NCBI GenBank assembly: GCA_037381915.1
Contig: JARRQJ010000012.1
Span: 1-58,198 of the forward strand
DNA length: 58,198 nucleotides
DNA from: JARRQJ01 sp037381915
Lineage (GTDB): Bacteria; Pseudomonadota; Gammaproteobacteria; DRLM01
Reading direction: 5' to 3'
Below are positions 16,085-23,820 of this stretch, one piece after another (positions within the stretch are counted from its first letter, which is position 1; each line of letters begins with the position of its first letter). The position numbers were made by a program, and so were the translations under genes. The notes under the pieces are model-generated. The model was not told where the DNA came from and did not search any database. It saw nothing but the letters and a program-made list of their open reading frames with translations.

Positions 16085-17002
16085 CTAGCCCACATGTAGT
16101 ATTACCTTGCCGTGTGGATGACCGAACTGACAGATGTTCTCCGCTGCCTTGGCTTCGGACAGGGGCAAAATCTTACTAATGTGCGGATTGACGGATCCCA
16201 CCTCCATGAACCGACTGATCTGCTCCAGTTCGTCACCGCGCCGCCTCATGAGAAACTGAGTCACACGAATACCATGCTTCCTCGCAGCAGCCTCGTCAGC
16301 GGGACCGACCGTGGTGACCACCAGCCCGTTCTTCCTGACGATGCCGTAGGATCGCGCCAGCGCGTCGCCGCCCACAAGATCTATTACCGTATCCACGTCC
16401 TTGACCCGGTTCTCGAAACGCTCGGATTTATAGTCGATGAGCTGGTCGGCACCCAGACTCTGCAAGTAAGAGAAGACATCCCGGGATGCTGTGGCGATCA
16501 CCCGCGCACCGACCTTCTTGGCAAATTGCACAGCGAATGAACCCACCCCGCCACCAGCACCATGGATTAGTACCGCTTGATTGTTTGACAGCTTCGCCAC
16601 ATCCATGACGATCTGCCATGCGGTGAGGCCCGCCGTCGGGATGGCGGCGGCGCCAACCCAATCCACCGATCTGGGCACACGCGCCAGCTCGTCAGGGGAG
16701 GCAAGCGCATACTCGGCATACGTACCTTGGGCGAAACCGAATACCCTGTCGCCCCGCTGGAGTCCCGTTACATCCTTACCTGTTTCGACCACTTCACCTG
16801 AAAAATCCTGTCCCATCGTATAGGGGAAGGACCCGGGCAAGGAGCCCTTCATATAGCCTTCCCGTATCTTCCAATCCACCGGATTCACGGCGGCGTCATG
16901 GACCTTTACCAGCACTTGCCCGCGGGCGGGCTTGGGCTGCTGCACATCTTCCATTTCCATTTCCTCAGCATCCCCATGGTTATGTACACGAATTGCCTTC
17001 AT
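16085..17002 (-). CDS. NADP-dependent zinc-free quinone oxidoreductase-like enzyme (MDR superfamily)
   Basis: The protein has 305 residues. The N-terminal GroES-like half contains VHDAAVNPVDWKIREGY and MGQDFSGEVVE. The Rossmann half has GAGGGVGSFAVQFAKKVGA near residue 145. The structural and catalytic zinc ligands of alcohol dehydrogenases are absent, so it belongs to the zinc-free quinone/enone reductases, which use NADPH. GGAGG lies 8 nt before the ATG at 17002. The downstream dienelactone hydrolase gene is 77 bp away, so the pair probably forms an operon for detoxifying reactive carbonyl or lactone compounds; that link is inference. Confidence 0.92.
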   Translation of the reverse strand: MKAIRVHNHGDAEEMEMEDVQQPKPARGQVLVKVHDAAVNPVDWKIREGYMKGSLPGSFPYTMGQDFSGEVVETGKDVTGLQRGDRVFGFAQGTYAEYALASPDELARVPRSVDWVGAAAIPTAGLTAWQIVMDVAKLSNNQAVLIHGAGGGVGSFAVQFAKKVGARVIATASRDVFSYLQSLGADQLIDYKSERFENRVKDVDTVIDLVGGDALARSYGIVRKNGLVVTTVGPADEAAARKHGIRVTQFLMRRRGDELEQISRFMEVGSVNPHISKILPLSEAKAAENICQFGHPHGKVILHVG

Positions 17003-17100
17003 GGCGGAACCCTCCATATCATTGCAGAGACTCTTGCACCTAAAGACGGGTGCAACGTGTTGCTAACTTTGACATGGACCAGCACCGCCTCGTTCCCTAG

Positions 17101-17205
17101 ACCAAAAGGGTCAGACTCGATTGAAATTCGGCATAGCAGCACAACCCTTAATAATAGGGGGGAGGGATATATGGTTTCATACCCCACCCTCTTTCGTTTC
17201 TTCCT
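17101..17205 (+). repeat. Family A repeat upstream of the PAS-LuxR gene
   Basis: Core AAAAGGGTCAGACTCGATTG at 17104-17123, then a purine-rich segment (GGGGGGAGGGATAT) and GTTTCAT followed by a pyrimidine-rich arm (ACCCCACCCTC). It lies between the divergent oxidoreductase and PAS-LuxR genes and so could carry or disrupt regulatory sequence. Confidence 0.8.
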
Positions 17206-17266
17206 TGCGCAATTAATTCCGCCATCTATTGATAAGCTTCTATTTCCATTAATATACTCTCCGCAC

Positions 17267-17935
17267 ATGTCGTCAATTCGAGGACCGGCCTTGGAAAACA
17301 TTTTCTTCGAATTTTTTCAAAAGTCCATCTCACCATCGGCTATAGTCGTCGGCCCCAATTATGACTTTTTGTTCATTAACGAAGCCTGGGTACGATTGTT
17401 CGGCTTTACTAGAGAGGAGACGATTGGGCGAAACTCGCATGAATTAGGCATCAGCCGCAACAACGACGTCCGATCACAGACCATCGACCGATTGAGAAGA
17501 TCTGGTTCATTATCAGGAATGAAGTACGTAGTATTTTCCAAATCAGGCAGGGAAATACATGTCATAAATAATCTGACCAAGCTTACAATCGATGCTAAGG
17601 AATATGTTCTTTGCTCTTTGCATGACATCACTGAATACGAGCTGGCCGCAAAAGTATGGAAGCGGCAGGACGCGCGTCTGCTCGAAAGTTTGACTACGCG
17701 CGAACGAGATATCATCAGGCTGGTCGTTAGCGGGCATAGCAATAAGGACATCGCAAGAATCCTGAACATTAGCCCTCGCACCGTGGAGACTCATCGATCG
17801 CACTGCATTCAGAAGCTTGGCACAAAAAGTCTGCTCAATATCAAACGAATCGTGGACTCTGAAGAAATGGAACAGATCAATTTGGCGGACCAGACTGGGT
17901 TATTCGCGCATAAAAAGGGAGCGGTGACAAAATAG
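17267..17935 (+). CDS. PAS domain LuxR-family transcriptional regulator
   Basis: The protein has 222 residues. A PAS domain covers residues 20-130 (SAIVVGPNYDFLFINEAW, FGFTREETIGRNSHEL, VLCSLHDITEY). A C-terminal LuxR/NarL helix-turn-helix covers about 143-203 (LTTREREDI-type LTTRERDIIRLVVSGHSNK, then IARILNISPRTVETHR and KLGTKS). There is no receiver domain, so the PAS domain itself should be the sensor. In-frame starts at 16898 and 17171 lie in the neighbour or inside the family A repeat; 17267 is preferred although its ribosome binding site is weak. It is divergent from the oxidoreductase/hydrolase pair, which it may control. Confidence 0.85.
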   Translation: MSSIRGPALENIFFEFFQKSISPSAIVVGPNYDFLFINEAWVRLFGFTREETIGRNSHELGISRNNDVRSQTIDRLRRSGSLSGMKYVVFSKSGREIHVINNLTKLTIDAKEYVLCSLHDITEYELAAKVWKRQDARLLESLTTRERDIIRLVVSGHSNKDIARILNISPRTVETHRSHCIQKLGTKSLLNIKRIVDSEEMEQINLADQTGLFAHKKGAVTK

Positions 17936-17982
17936 AATCATTCGTATTGTCGGTCATCGCCAACTCCCTTTATTCTTTTGAT
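17914..17982 (+). terminator. Terminator overlapping the PAS-LuxR stop codon
   Basis: AAAGGGAG before the stop pairs with CTCCCTTT at about 17965-17973, with inner GGTGAC/GTCATC pairing, followed by ATTCTTTT. It separates this gene from the convergent outer-membrane protein gene. Confidence 0.6.
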
Positions 17983-17987
17983 TAATT

Positions 17988-18755
17988 TCAAAATAAACCG
18001 AACCCCAGCTGGATTATGACAGATTCGATTGGCTCATTATTCCCCGACTCCAGTGTTTTCTGATATATGCCATCCAAGGTCAGATCGAGGGGAAGATAAA
18101 GTATTTCCAGTCCGGACGATACCACGGCAAATATTGGAACCCCCCCGGAATTTAGATTTTCATAATATACGCCACCGCCATAACGTTCCCTATATCCGCC
18201 CATAAGATTCACCATCAGCCACGGAGAGGTCTTAACATTGCCCATCCTGAGGCTCAAGCGAGCGCCCGCCTGAACTCCTGCCAAAAGGTTGTAAAGGGTC
18301 ACGTCCTCTATATTCTCAATAATTGAATCGCCAAATGAAAAAGGGATCCCGACAAAGAGCGTCAGGCTGGACCGGGGTTTCCTCGATACGATGTATTCCT
18401 TATTGCTGCTGCCATTAATGATGAGACTGCTCAAGTCCCCTTTCCTGGACGAGTCGATGTCCATATCACCATATAAAAGCGCGGTTCCGAGAGTGAAATT
18501 CGTAGCCTTGTCATTGCGAATAGGGCGCGACATGAATATATTGTTAATGTCTATGCCGTTTGCGTTTATGGCCTGTCCATTCATACTGATGTAGCTTGTG
18601 GATATCTGCCACTCATGCCGAAAATCAGGATCGGTTATTGGCGGCATCGAGACATGAATATTTGTCTGTTGTCCTTGGGCAACACCGCCAAATGACATTG
18701 CGAGTATCGGCGCTGATGCCAGGGAATAAACAGATCTGACAAAAATGCTTCTCAC
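17988..18755 (-). CDS. Putative outer-membrane beta-barrel protein
   Basis: The protein has 255 residues. The GTG at 18755 is chosen because AGGA lies 6 nt before it and it yields a signal peptide ending AQG; the longer frame begins with TTG and has no ribosome binding site. The mature part alternates polar and hydrophobic residues in strands (FTLGTALLYGDMDID, SSLTLFVGIPFSFGD, AGARLSLRMGN, PWLMVNLMGGYRERYGGG) and ends in a terminal strand with a C-terminal Phe (VIIQLGFGLF), as outer-membrane barrels do. Eight to ten strands are likely. The specific family and cargo are not recognised. It is monocistronic. Confidence 0.72.
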   Translation of the reverse strand: MRSIFVRSVYSLASAPILAMSFGGVAQGQQTNIHVSMPPITDPDFRHEWQISTSYISMNGQAINANGIDINNIFMSRPIRNDKATNFTLGTALLYGDMDIDSSRKGDLSSLIINGSSNKEYIVSRKPRSSLTLFVGIPFSFGDSIIENIEDVTLYNLLAGVQAGARLSLRMGNVKTSPWLMVNLMGGYRERYGGGVYYENLNSGGVPIFAVVSSGLEILYLPLDLTLDGIYQKTLESGNNEPIESVIIQLGFGLF

Positions 18756-18877
18756 TTCAATCCTATGCAATCGCAAATCAGCCACACGTGCCAATAAGAG
18801 CGCTCCTTGCAAAGGTAAGCTAAACAGCAATCGTTTGGGGCACGGTCGAGCTGTGAGCTCGGTTACATCCAGATGGC

Positions 18878-19663
18878 CTAATTTTGGCCATTACGCTCAG
18901 AATTCACCTTGTCTTTTATGTTTTCATTGTAATGGCGGCCCCGCCATAAGCGCCGAAACTCCACTTCGCCCAAGGGCCGGTCATGTTCGTCGAGGACCAG
19001 GCTGGCGCGCAACTCACGCAAAAAATCCCTATCTAAACTCCAGCGCACCAGCATTGCGATCGACATGGCGATAATGGCGCCTATGCCAGCTGCCAGCATG
19101 TCTTTCTGAGCATCCCAGATATCACCCTGGGCGCCGAGGAAGGCCAGCCCTGCCGATGGCTCGACACCGGCGGCAACCAGCCACTCGATGATTTCATATA
19201 TAGCCGAGAACGCCAGCACCAGCTCCACCGGCAGCCAAAAGCCCCAAAAGTAGCGCACCCGGGCGACGCGATGGAACATCTCGCGCAACGGATACGCCAA
19301 CAGCAAACCAAAGGAAAAGTGCACCAACCGGTCATACATATTGCGGCTCGCGCCAAACCATTGCTGGAGCGTCACGCCGAACGGCACCTCCGCATAGGTG
19401 TAGTGGGAACCGACTACGTGCATACACATGAATAGCGTTATCAGGGTATATGATAGGTTCGAGAGCCGGAAATAACGGCCGACCAGGATAATGAACGGCA
19501 CGAAGATAAACACCAGATAATTTTCCAGCAGCCAGTCGTGGGGATAGATAGGATCAATCGCCGCCCACACCCAGAATGCTGCAAATACGGCAACTAGCAG
19601 CATCTGATACCTGGTGATACCGCGGGGAATCAGAGAACCAAGGGCTACAGATTTTTTTGGCAT
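18878..19663 (-). CDS. DUF2238 (YjdF-like) integral membrane protein
   Basis: The protein has 261 residues. Six to seven hydrophobic helices occupy residues 15-195. Family motifs are visible: WAAIDPIYPHDWLLEN, MHVVGSHYTYAEVPFG, YDRLVHFSFGLLLAYP and EIIEWLVA followed by GDIWDAQKDMLA. The conserved His, Asp and Glu residues inside helices suggest a metal- or lipid-related activity, but the DUF2238 family has no assigned function. The start at 19663 excludes an N-terminal extension that lies in a family C repeat. It resembles exosortases only in its number of helices; exosortase catalytic Cys and Arg motifs are missing. Confidence 0.86.
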   Translation of the reverse strand: MPKKSVALGSLIPRGITRYQMLLVAVFAAFWVWAAIDPIYPHDWLLENYLVFIFVPFIILVGRYFRLSNLSYTLITLFMCMHVVGSHYTYAEVPFGVTLQQWFGASRNMYDRLVHFSFGLLLAYPLREMFHRVARVRYFWGFWLPVELVLAFSAIYEIIEWLVAAGVEPSAGLAFLGAQGDIWDAQKDMLAAGIGAIIAMSIAMLVRWSLDRDFLRELRASLVLDEHDRPLGEVEFRRLWRGRHYNENIKDKVNSERNGQN

Positions 19664-19671
19664 GCTTAATG

Positions 19672-19766
19672 GGTAATTCGAGGAGTGGGCTTGGACGTTG
19701 ACCGAGCGGTCCAGCGGGGACACAAAATGCAGACGACAGATCCATTTTTCATCCAATTAAACCTGC
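19672..19766. repeat. Family C repeat, copy 1
   Basis: The segment from ATTCGAGGAGTGGGCTTG to TTTTCATCCAATTAAACCTG aligns with 21998-22095. Conserved blocks are ATTCGAGGAG-GGGCTTG, GAGCGxTC and TTTCATCCA-xxTAAA. It sits at the 5' end of the DUF2238 gene. Confidence 0.65.
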
Positions 19767-19867
19767 CACCTTTCGCCATACTACACTTGGCCATGAAGTT
19801 TAATTTCGACACATTAGCAAAATAGAAGTAACCGACGAATTTGTCGCCCAATCAAATCCGTCGCCTT

Positions 19868-20059
19868 CTAGAGCAACATCAGCACCGTCTTCCCGTCTTT
19901 ATCAGCATGACGGATCGACGCCTCGGGAAGCCCCATCTTGCTTTCCAATTGCCACGATCCCGCGCCCACCAGCTCGACGACCGCGCCCTGCGGAAAGGGA
20001 TATGGTCTTGTTTCCACGTGTATTTCATTGTTACTGATGTTCTTGATCAGTGCATACAT
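19868..20059 (-). CDS. Small hypothetical protein
   Basis: The frame encodes 63 residues beginning MYALIKNISNNEIHVETRP, with a plausible small beta fold and no Cys or membrane helix. The ribosome binding site is weak and no family is recognised. Codon composition looks coding rather than random, but the call rests on little. Confidence 0.38.
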   Translation of the reverse strand: MYALIKNISNNEIHVETRPYPFPQGAVVELVGAGSWQLESKMGLPEASIRHADKDGKTVLMLL

Positions 20060-20775
20060 GAATCCGAAGGGCCTGTAAAAGTCATGACGGGCAAATTGTC
20101 CTTCTGGGAATGGTCAAGCAGTGCTCCATGTCTTACCTCCGTGCCGGGCCGTTATTGGCTTTCCCCGCGCGGATTAATGCGGTTCCGTTCCGTTTCTGCA
20201 TACACCAAGAGCAGGATACTGAGTCGGCGACAAGCCAAACAATCCGGACGTTCCCTAAAAACTATTAGGGTTTCCCCTAATAGGCCTGGGCCGGAAGCCT
20301 CATGCTTACTGCTATCCTATCTGCATTAATTGGTATTGCAGCTGGTTGATTGAATGAGCTTCCGCTGCGCCATGAGAGTGATGCCTATATAAAAATGGAG
20401 GACGAGCGCACAAATGCTGCGTCCCTTCTGCTTCCGGAAGTGGGAACAACTGTGACCGCAGCGGGTCGCACTCGCTTGACATTCACCACAGAACTACAAT
20501 CCTTTACGGAGAAAGGTATAGACAAGAAAGGGGACGAACTGATTGGCGCCGCTGGCTGACAAGGATACGGCCGCCGGCCGGCGCGGGTTACGGGATCAGC
20601 GTTGGCGGCAGATTTATTCTCCTGCCAACTGGCGTTACCAATCGAGCTGTTCACGCTTATGGACCCCCAGTCGCCGTTCCCACGGTCCAGCTCGACTAGT
20701 TGTTTTCGCGGAGTTGATTAATTGTCCCTGGATCCATGCATGGCATGAAAACTGAGAGGTCAAAGGAGGAGGAAG
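20060..20775. other. Non-coding region with hairpin and repeat fragments
   Basis: The region carries the CTATTAGGG hairpin at 20262-20283 and a CAGATTTATT motif at 20608 like the ends of family C. A 69-codon frame at 20350-20559 has no ribosome binding site or family features. AAGGAGGAGG at the right end is the ribosome binding site of the phospholipase D-like gene. Confidence 0.5.
20262..20283. promoter_or_regulatory. Perfect 9-bp inverted repeat, candidate operator
   Basis: CTATTAGGG-TTTC-CCCTAATAG. The arms are perfect and the AT/GC layout is that of a protein-binding site for a NarL/LuxR-type dimer rather than of a terminator (no T tract). It is about 490 bp before the phospholipase D-like gene; no closer gene is certain, so the target is open. 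Confidence 0.4.
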
Positions 20776-21939
20776 ATGGCTCTATTTGCACAGGGAAAGA
20801 TTGAAGCCTTTGTCGGCCCAGCCGAGTTGGGGGCGCCTGATGACCTGGAAACAGCAATCGTCGAATTTATCCAAGGCGCCAAATCAAGTCTTGATATTGC
20901 GGTGCAGGAACTGGATAACGCGACCATAGCTCAGGCGCTACTCGACGCGACCTATCGCGGCATTAACATCCGGATGTTCATGGAGCAGAATTATCTGAAA
21001 TCTGGCGGCCCGCCGGCAGCGAAACCAAAAGACGGGCAAACGGCTGAAGAGGCCAAGCTTGCAGCCCAGTGGGAGGAACGCCGCCATCCCAGTTCGATCA
21101 AGACAAACCGTGATATTCTAGCCGCGCTATTGCGATGTGGCGTGGATGTGAAGGGCGATCTCAACCCGCGGATATTTCACCAGAAGTTTATCGTCCGTGA
21201 CTACCGGAACGGAAAGAGCCAGGGAAAAGCGGCACTACTCACCGGTTCTACAAATTTAACCTGGACGGGCACCCACAAAAACCTCAATCATGCCATCATT
21301 TTTCACGACTACCGCATCTGCCGGGCCTATGCGGAGGAATTTCTCGAACTCACAGGCGGCACCTTCGGCGAGTTGCGCCAGCGCATACCGGAACATCCTA
21401 AAACGGTCAACATCAAAGGGGTGCCGGTGCGGATATTGTTTGCACCTGATGACTGCCCGGAGTTGGAGATAGTCAAGCAGATGCTGAAGGCCGAAAAGCG
21501 GCTTGATTTCGCCATCTTTACATTTTCCGGTTCTTCCGGCATTGATGATGCCATGATCATGCTGCGCAAGGCCGGCATCGATATTCAGGGGGTACTGGAC
21601 AAGGGACAAGGAGGTCAAGATTGGGCCGCGACCGTGTGGCTGCACAATGAAGGCATCAAAGTCTATCTCTCGGACAGAGACAAACTGCCAGGCCTCGGCA
21701 AACTGCACCATAAACTCATGGTGATCGATGAGGCAATCGTCATAGCGGGCAGCATGAATTACACTCAGCCCGCGAACGAATATAACGATGAAAATATCTT
21801 CGTGATTGGCAGCCCCTACGCCTTGCCGAAATCCCAAGGAGGGCCGGTCAACCATCAGGAATGCAAGAGGATCACGAATTTCTTTCGTAAGGAGATCAAT
21901 CGTATTGTCGCTAAAAGCACTGCCTATGTGACCGACTAA
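20776..21939 (+). CDS. Phospholipase D-like nuclease/hydrolase with two HKD motifs
   Basis: The protein has 387 residues and belongs to the PLD superfamily. Both catalytic motifs are intact: HQKFIVRD (near 135) followed by GSTNLTWTG, and HHKLMVID (near 312) followed by GSMNYTQ. Two such halves form one active site, with one His as the covalent nucleophile. No signal peptide or membrane helix is visible, so the enzyme should be cytoplasmic. Cytoplasmic members of this type are often nucleases, but lipid substrates cannot be excluded. A strong ribosome binding site (AAGGAGGAGG) precedes the ATG. It is monocistronic, with no restriction or defence partner next to it. Confidence 0.87.
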   Translation: MALFAQGKIEAFVGPAELGAPDDLETAIVEFIQGAKSSLDIAVQELDNATIAQALLDATYRGINIRMFMEQNYLKSGGPPAAKPKDGQTAEEAKLAAQWEERRHPSSIKTNRDILAALLRCGVDVKGDLNPRIFHQKFIVRDYRNGKSQGKAALLTGSTNLTWTGTHKNLNHAIIFHDYRICRAYAEEFLELTGGTFGELRQRIPEHPKTVNIKGVPVRILFAPDDCPELEIVKQMLKAEKRLDFAIFTFSGSSGIDDAMIMLRKAGIDIQGVLDKGQGGQDWAATVWLHNEGIKVYLSDRDKLPGLGKLHHKLMVIDEAIVIAGSMNYTQPANEYNDENIFVIGSPYALPKSQGGPVNHQECKRITNFFRKEINRIVAKSTAYVTD

Positions 21940-21967
21940 ATGACATGTCAGCACTTCCTCAATCAAA

Positions 21968-22099
21968 GCGGGCAGATTTACTTGGGCTGCTTGGCTTGGC
22001 GATTCGAGGAGGGGCTTGAATGTTGGCAGAGCAACCCAACGGAGACGCCAAATAAAGCTGACTGAGCGATCTTTCATCCAGATAAATCTGTTCTCTTCA
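21968..22099. repeat. Family C repeat, copy 2, with inverted ends
   Basis: The segment begins GGGCAGATTTACTTGG and ends CCAGATAAATCTGTTC, so its ends are inverted repeats around CAGATTTA. Its inner part aligns with 19672-19766. It has the size and layout of a small non-autonomous mobile element. Confidence 0.65.
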
Positions 22100-22127
22100 G
22101 CCCCGGTGGACGTCGACCTCCCCCGGT

Positions 22128-22224
22128 ACTCCAGCGTGCAGGGACGGCGCCCGCCCTCATCACTCACCGTCGCCCGAACGCCGCCCAGCGGCTCGGCATA
22201 CCGGCCCAAAGGCGGCGCATCCTG
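22128..22224 (-). pseudogene. Relic 3 of a glutamine amidotransferase gene (central part)
   Basis: The minus strand reads RYAEPLGGVRATVSDEGGR, matching RYAEPVGGVRVTLTEDGGR at residues 120-138 of the intact amidotransferase. The flanks diverge at once, so about 30 codons remain. It borders family C copy 2 on one side and the CRP-type site on the other. Confidence 0.8.
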
Positions 22225-22236
22225 TTTCCACTAGGC

Positions 22237-22252
22237 TGTGACATGGGTCACA
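22237..22252. promoter_or_regulatory. Perfect CRP-type binding site upstream of adenylate cyclase
   Basis: TGTGACATGGGTCACA matches the CRP consensus TGTGA-N6-TCACA at all ten defined positions. It ends 65 bp before the cyclase ATG at 22318. The position allows either activation or repression, depending on the transcription start. Confidence 0.7.
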
Positions 22253-22317
22253 TTATTTTTGCGATCCAGCACTCAAAATTTCCCTGTTGATGCCGACATA
22301 GATGTCAAAGATAGCCT

Positions 22318-23820
22318 ATGTCCTACCCACGTTTCCAAATATTCGCCTACTACCTGCTCAGTGTGCTGGTGCTGAGCATATTTGCCTTCCGTAGCACCGC
22401 GGATTATCAGGAGTACCCCAAATATTATATTATCCTATTGATTACACTGCCATATTTTATTTCCGGCATCGTCCGGACCCTACTTGAACCGGCGATCGTG
22501 CTGAGCGTCCCGCCGCTCGACCGCTCCCGCCGCCAGCTTTACCTCGACCTAGGACTTTTCGCGGCCATCGCGCTGGTCCTTCTCGCGTCCGAGTTGCTTA
22601 TATACAAGCGCCCTGCTGACGTCGCGCTTAAAAGCAGCATCTGGGCGTTGGTCGTTGGCTACTTTGCCAGCATTGACAGTACGCTCCACCGCGTGCGCTC
22701 CAGTCACGATCACCACAGCGACAGCGCGCCGCTGAACGGTAGAGCGCTTCCCGTATCGCAGAAACTGAGCATATTTCTGAGCATTACGGTGCTCTTGATT
22801 ATGGCCACGATGGCAATCAGCGCTTATGGCTATATCAATATCGATACCTCGCTGCCGTCCACAACGGTCAACCAGGTCAAGCAGGAGTTCATCGTCGAGA
22901 CGCTGTTCATTCTAGGCATCGTTATCACCCTCACCACGCGGGTCATCGTCTCCTATTCCACTAATCTGCAGACAATGTTCGATACCCAGATTGAGATGCT
23001 GAAAAACGTTCAGGAAGGGGAACTGGACAAACACGTGCCGGTACTGAGTCAGGACGAGTTCGGCATCATTGCGCAACGAACCAATCTCATCATCGATCAA
23101 CTGCGAGAAAAGCACAAGATACAGAAGACGCTCGAGCAGGTGGTCAGCCCGGATATCATGCGGCGACTGCTGGCCGTCCGCGAGGACAATGTCGAAAAAG
23201 CCCAGGAATTCGACCTCGCTATCCTGTTTTGCGACATGCGCGAATTCACCAGTTACGCGGAGAGCAAGCCGCCGGATGAAGTCATCATGTTCCTCAATGC
23301 ATACTTTACAAAGGTTGCGGACGTCGTAGCCGAACACCATGGCATCGTCAACAAATTCATCGGCGATGCCATTCTGGCGGTGTTCGGCGTCAACGGGGAT
23401 GCGGATTACGCCACACACGCAGTCGAAGCCGCGCTGGACATTCTGATGCATTCCAGTTCCGCCGTAATGCGCGATGGCACAAAGTTCGATATCGGCATCG
23501 GGATTAACTGCGGCCGCGCGGCGGCCGGGAAGATCGGCTCAAGCGATCGCTTCGAATACACCTTTATCGGTGACTCGGTCAACGTCGCCAGCCGGCTGGA
23601 TGGATTGAGCAAGCGGTTGGGACATCGCATCGTGGCATCCGCCGGCGTGTACGAAAGGATCCCGGAACATCACCAAGCCAGGTTTACCGACCTGGGTAGC
23701 CACAGAATCCGCGGCAAGGCACAGCCGGTTCACGTGTACGGGGCAATGAAGGAAGGTGAAATTCGCGACAGCGGAAAAATAGTCGAGTTGAACCCGGCTA
23801 CTCGCTCAGGGCCCGCTTAG
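22318..23820 (+). CDS. Membrane class III adenylate cyclase
   Basis: The protein has 500 residues. Hydrophobic segments near 8-25, 38-60, 75-95, 105-120, 155-180 and 195-215 form the membrane part; a HAMP-like linker follows (LKNVQEGELDKHVPVLSQDEFGI). The catalytic domain spans about 300-470: metal Asp in ILFCDMREFTSY and KFIGDAILAVFG, then FTFIGDSVNVASRL with the transition-state Asn and Arg. Lys before FIGD fits ATP rather than GTP use. The product should be cAMP made at the inner face of the membrane. The CRP-type site 66 bp upstream suggests feedback. The last 15 bp overlap the convergent HD-GYP gene. Confidence 0.93.
   Translation: MSYPRFQIFAYYLLSVLVLSIFAFRSTADYQEYPKYYIILLITLPYFISGIVRTLLEPAIVLSVPPLDRSRRQLYLDLGLFAAIALVLLASELLIYKRPADVALKSSIWALVVGYFASIDSTLHRVRSSHDHHSDSAPLNGRALPVSQKLSIFLSITVLLIMATMAISAYGYINIDTSLPSTTVNQVKQEFIVETLFILGIVITLTTRVIVSYSTNLQTMFDTQIEMLKNVQEGELDKHVPVLSQDEFGIIAQRTNLIIDQLREKHKIQKTLEQVVSPDIMRRLLAVREDNVEKAQEFDLAILFCDMREFTSYAESKPPDEVIMFLNAYFTKVADVVAEHHGIVNKFIGDAILAVFGVNGDADYATHAVEAALDILMHSSSAVMRDGTKFDIGIGINCGRAAAGKIGSSDRFEYTFIGDSVNVASRLDGLSKRLGHRIVASAGVYERIPEHHQARFTDLGSHRIRGKAQPVHVYGAMKEGEIRDSGKIVELNPATRSGPA

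Noticed and set aside
18878..19663. The DUF2238 membrane protein as a candidate exosortase for the PEP-CTERM relic.
   Set aside because: The exosortase catalytic Cys and Arg motifs are absent and the DUF2238 motifs fit along the whole length.
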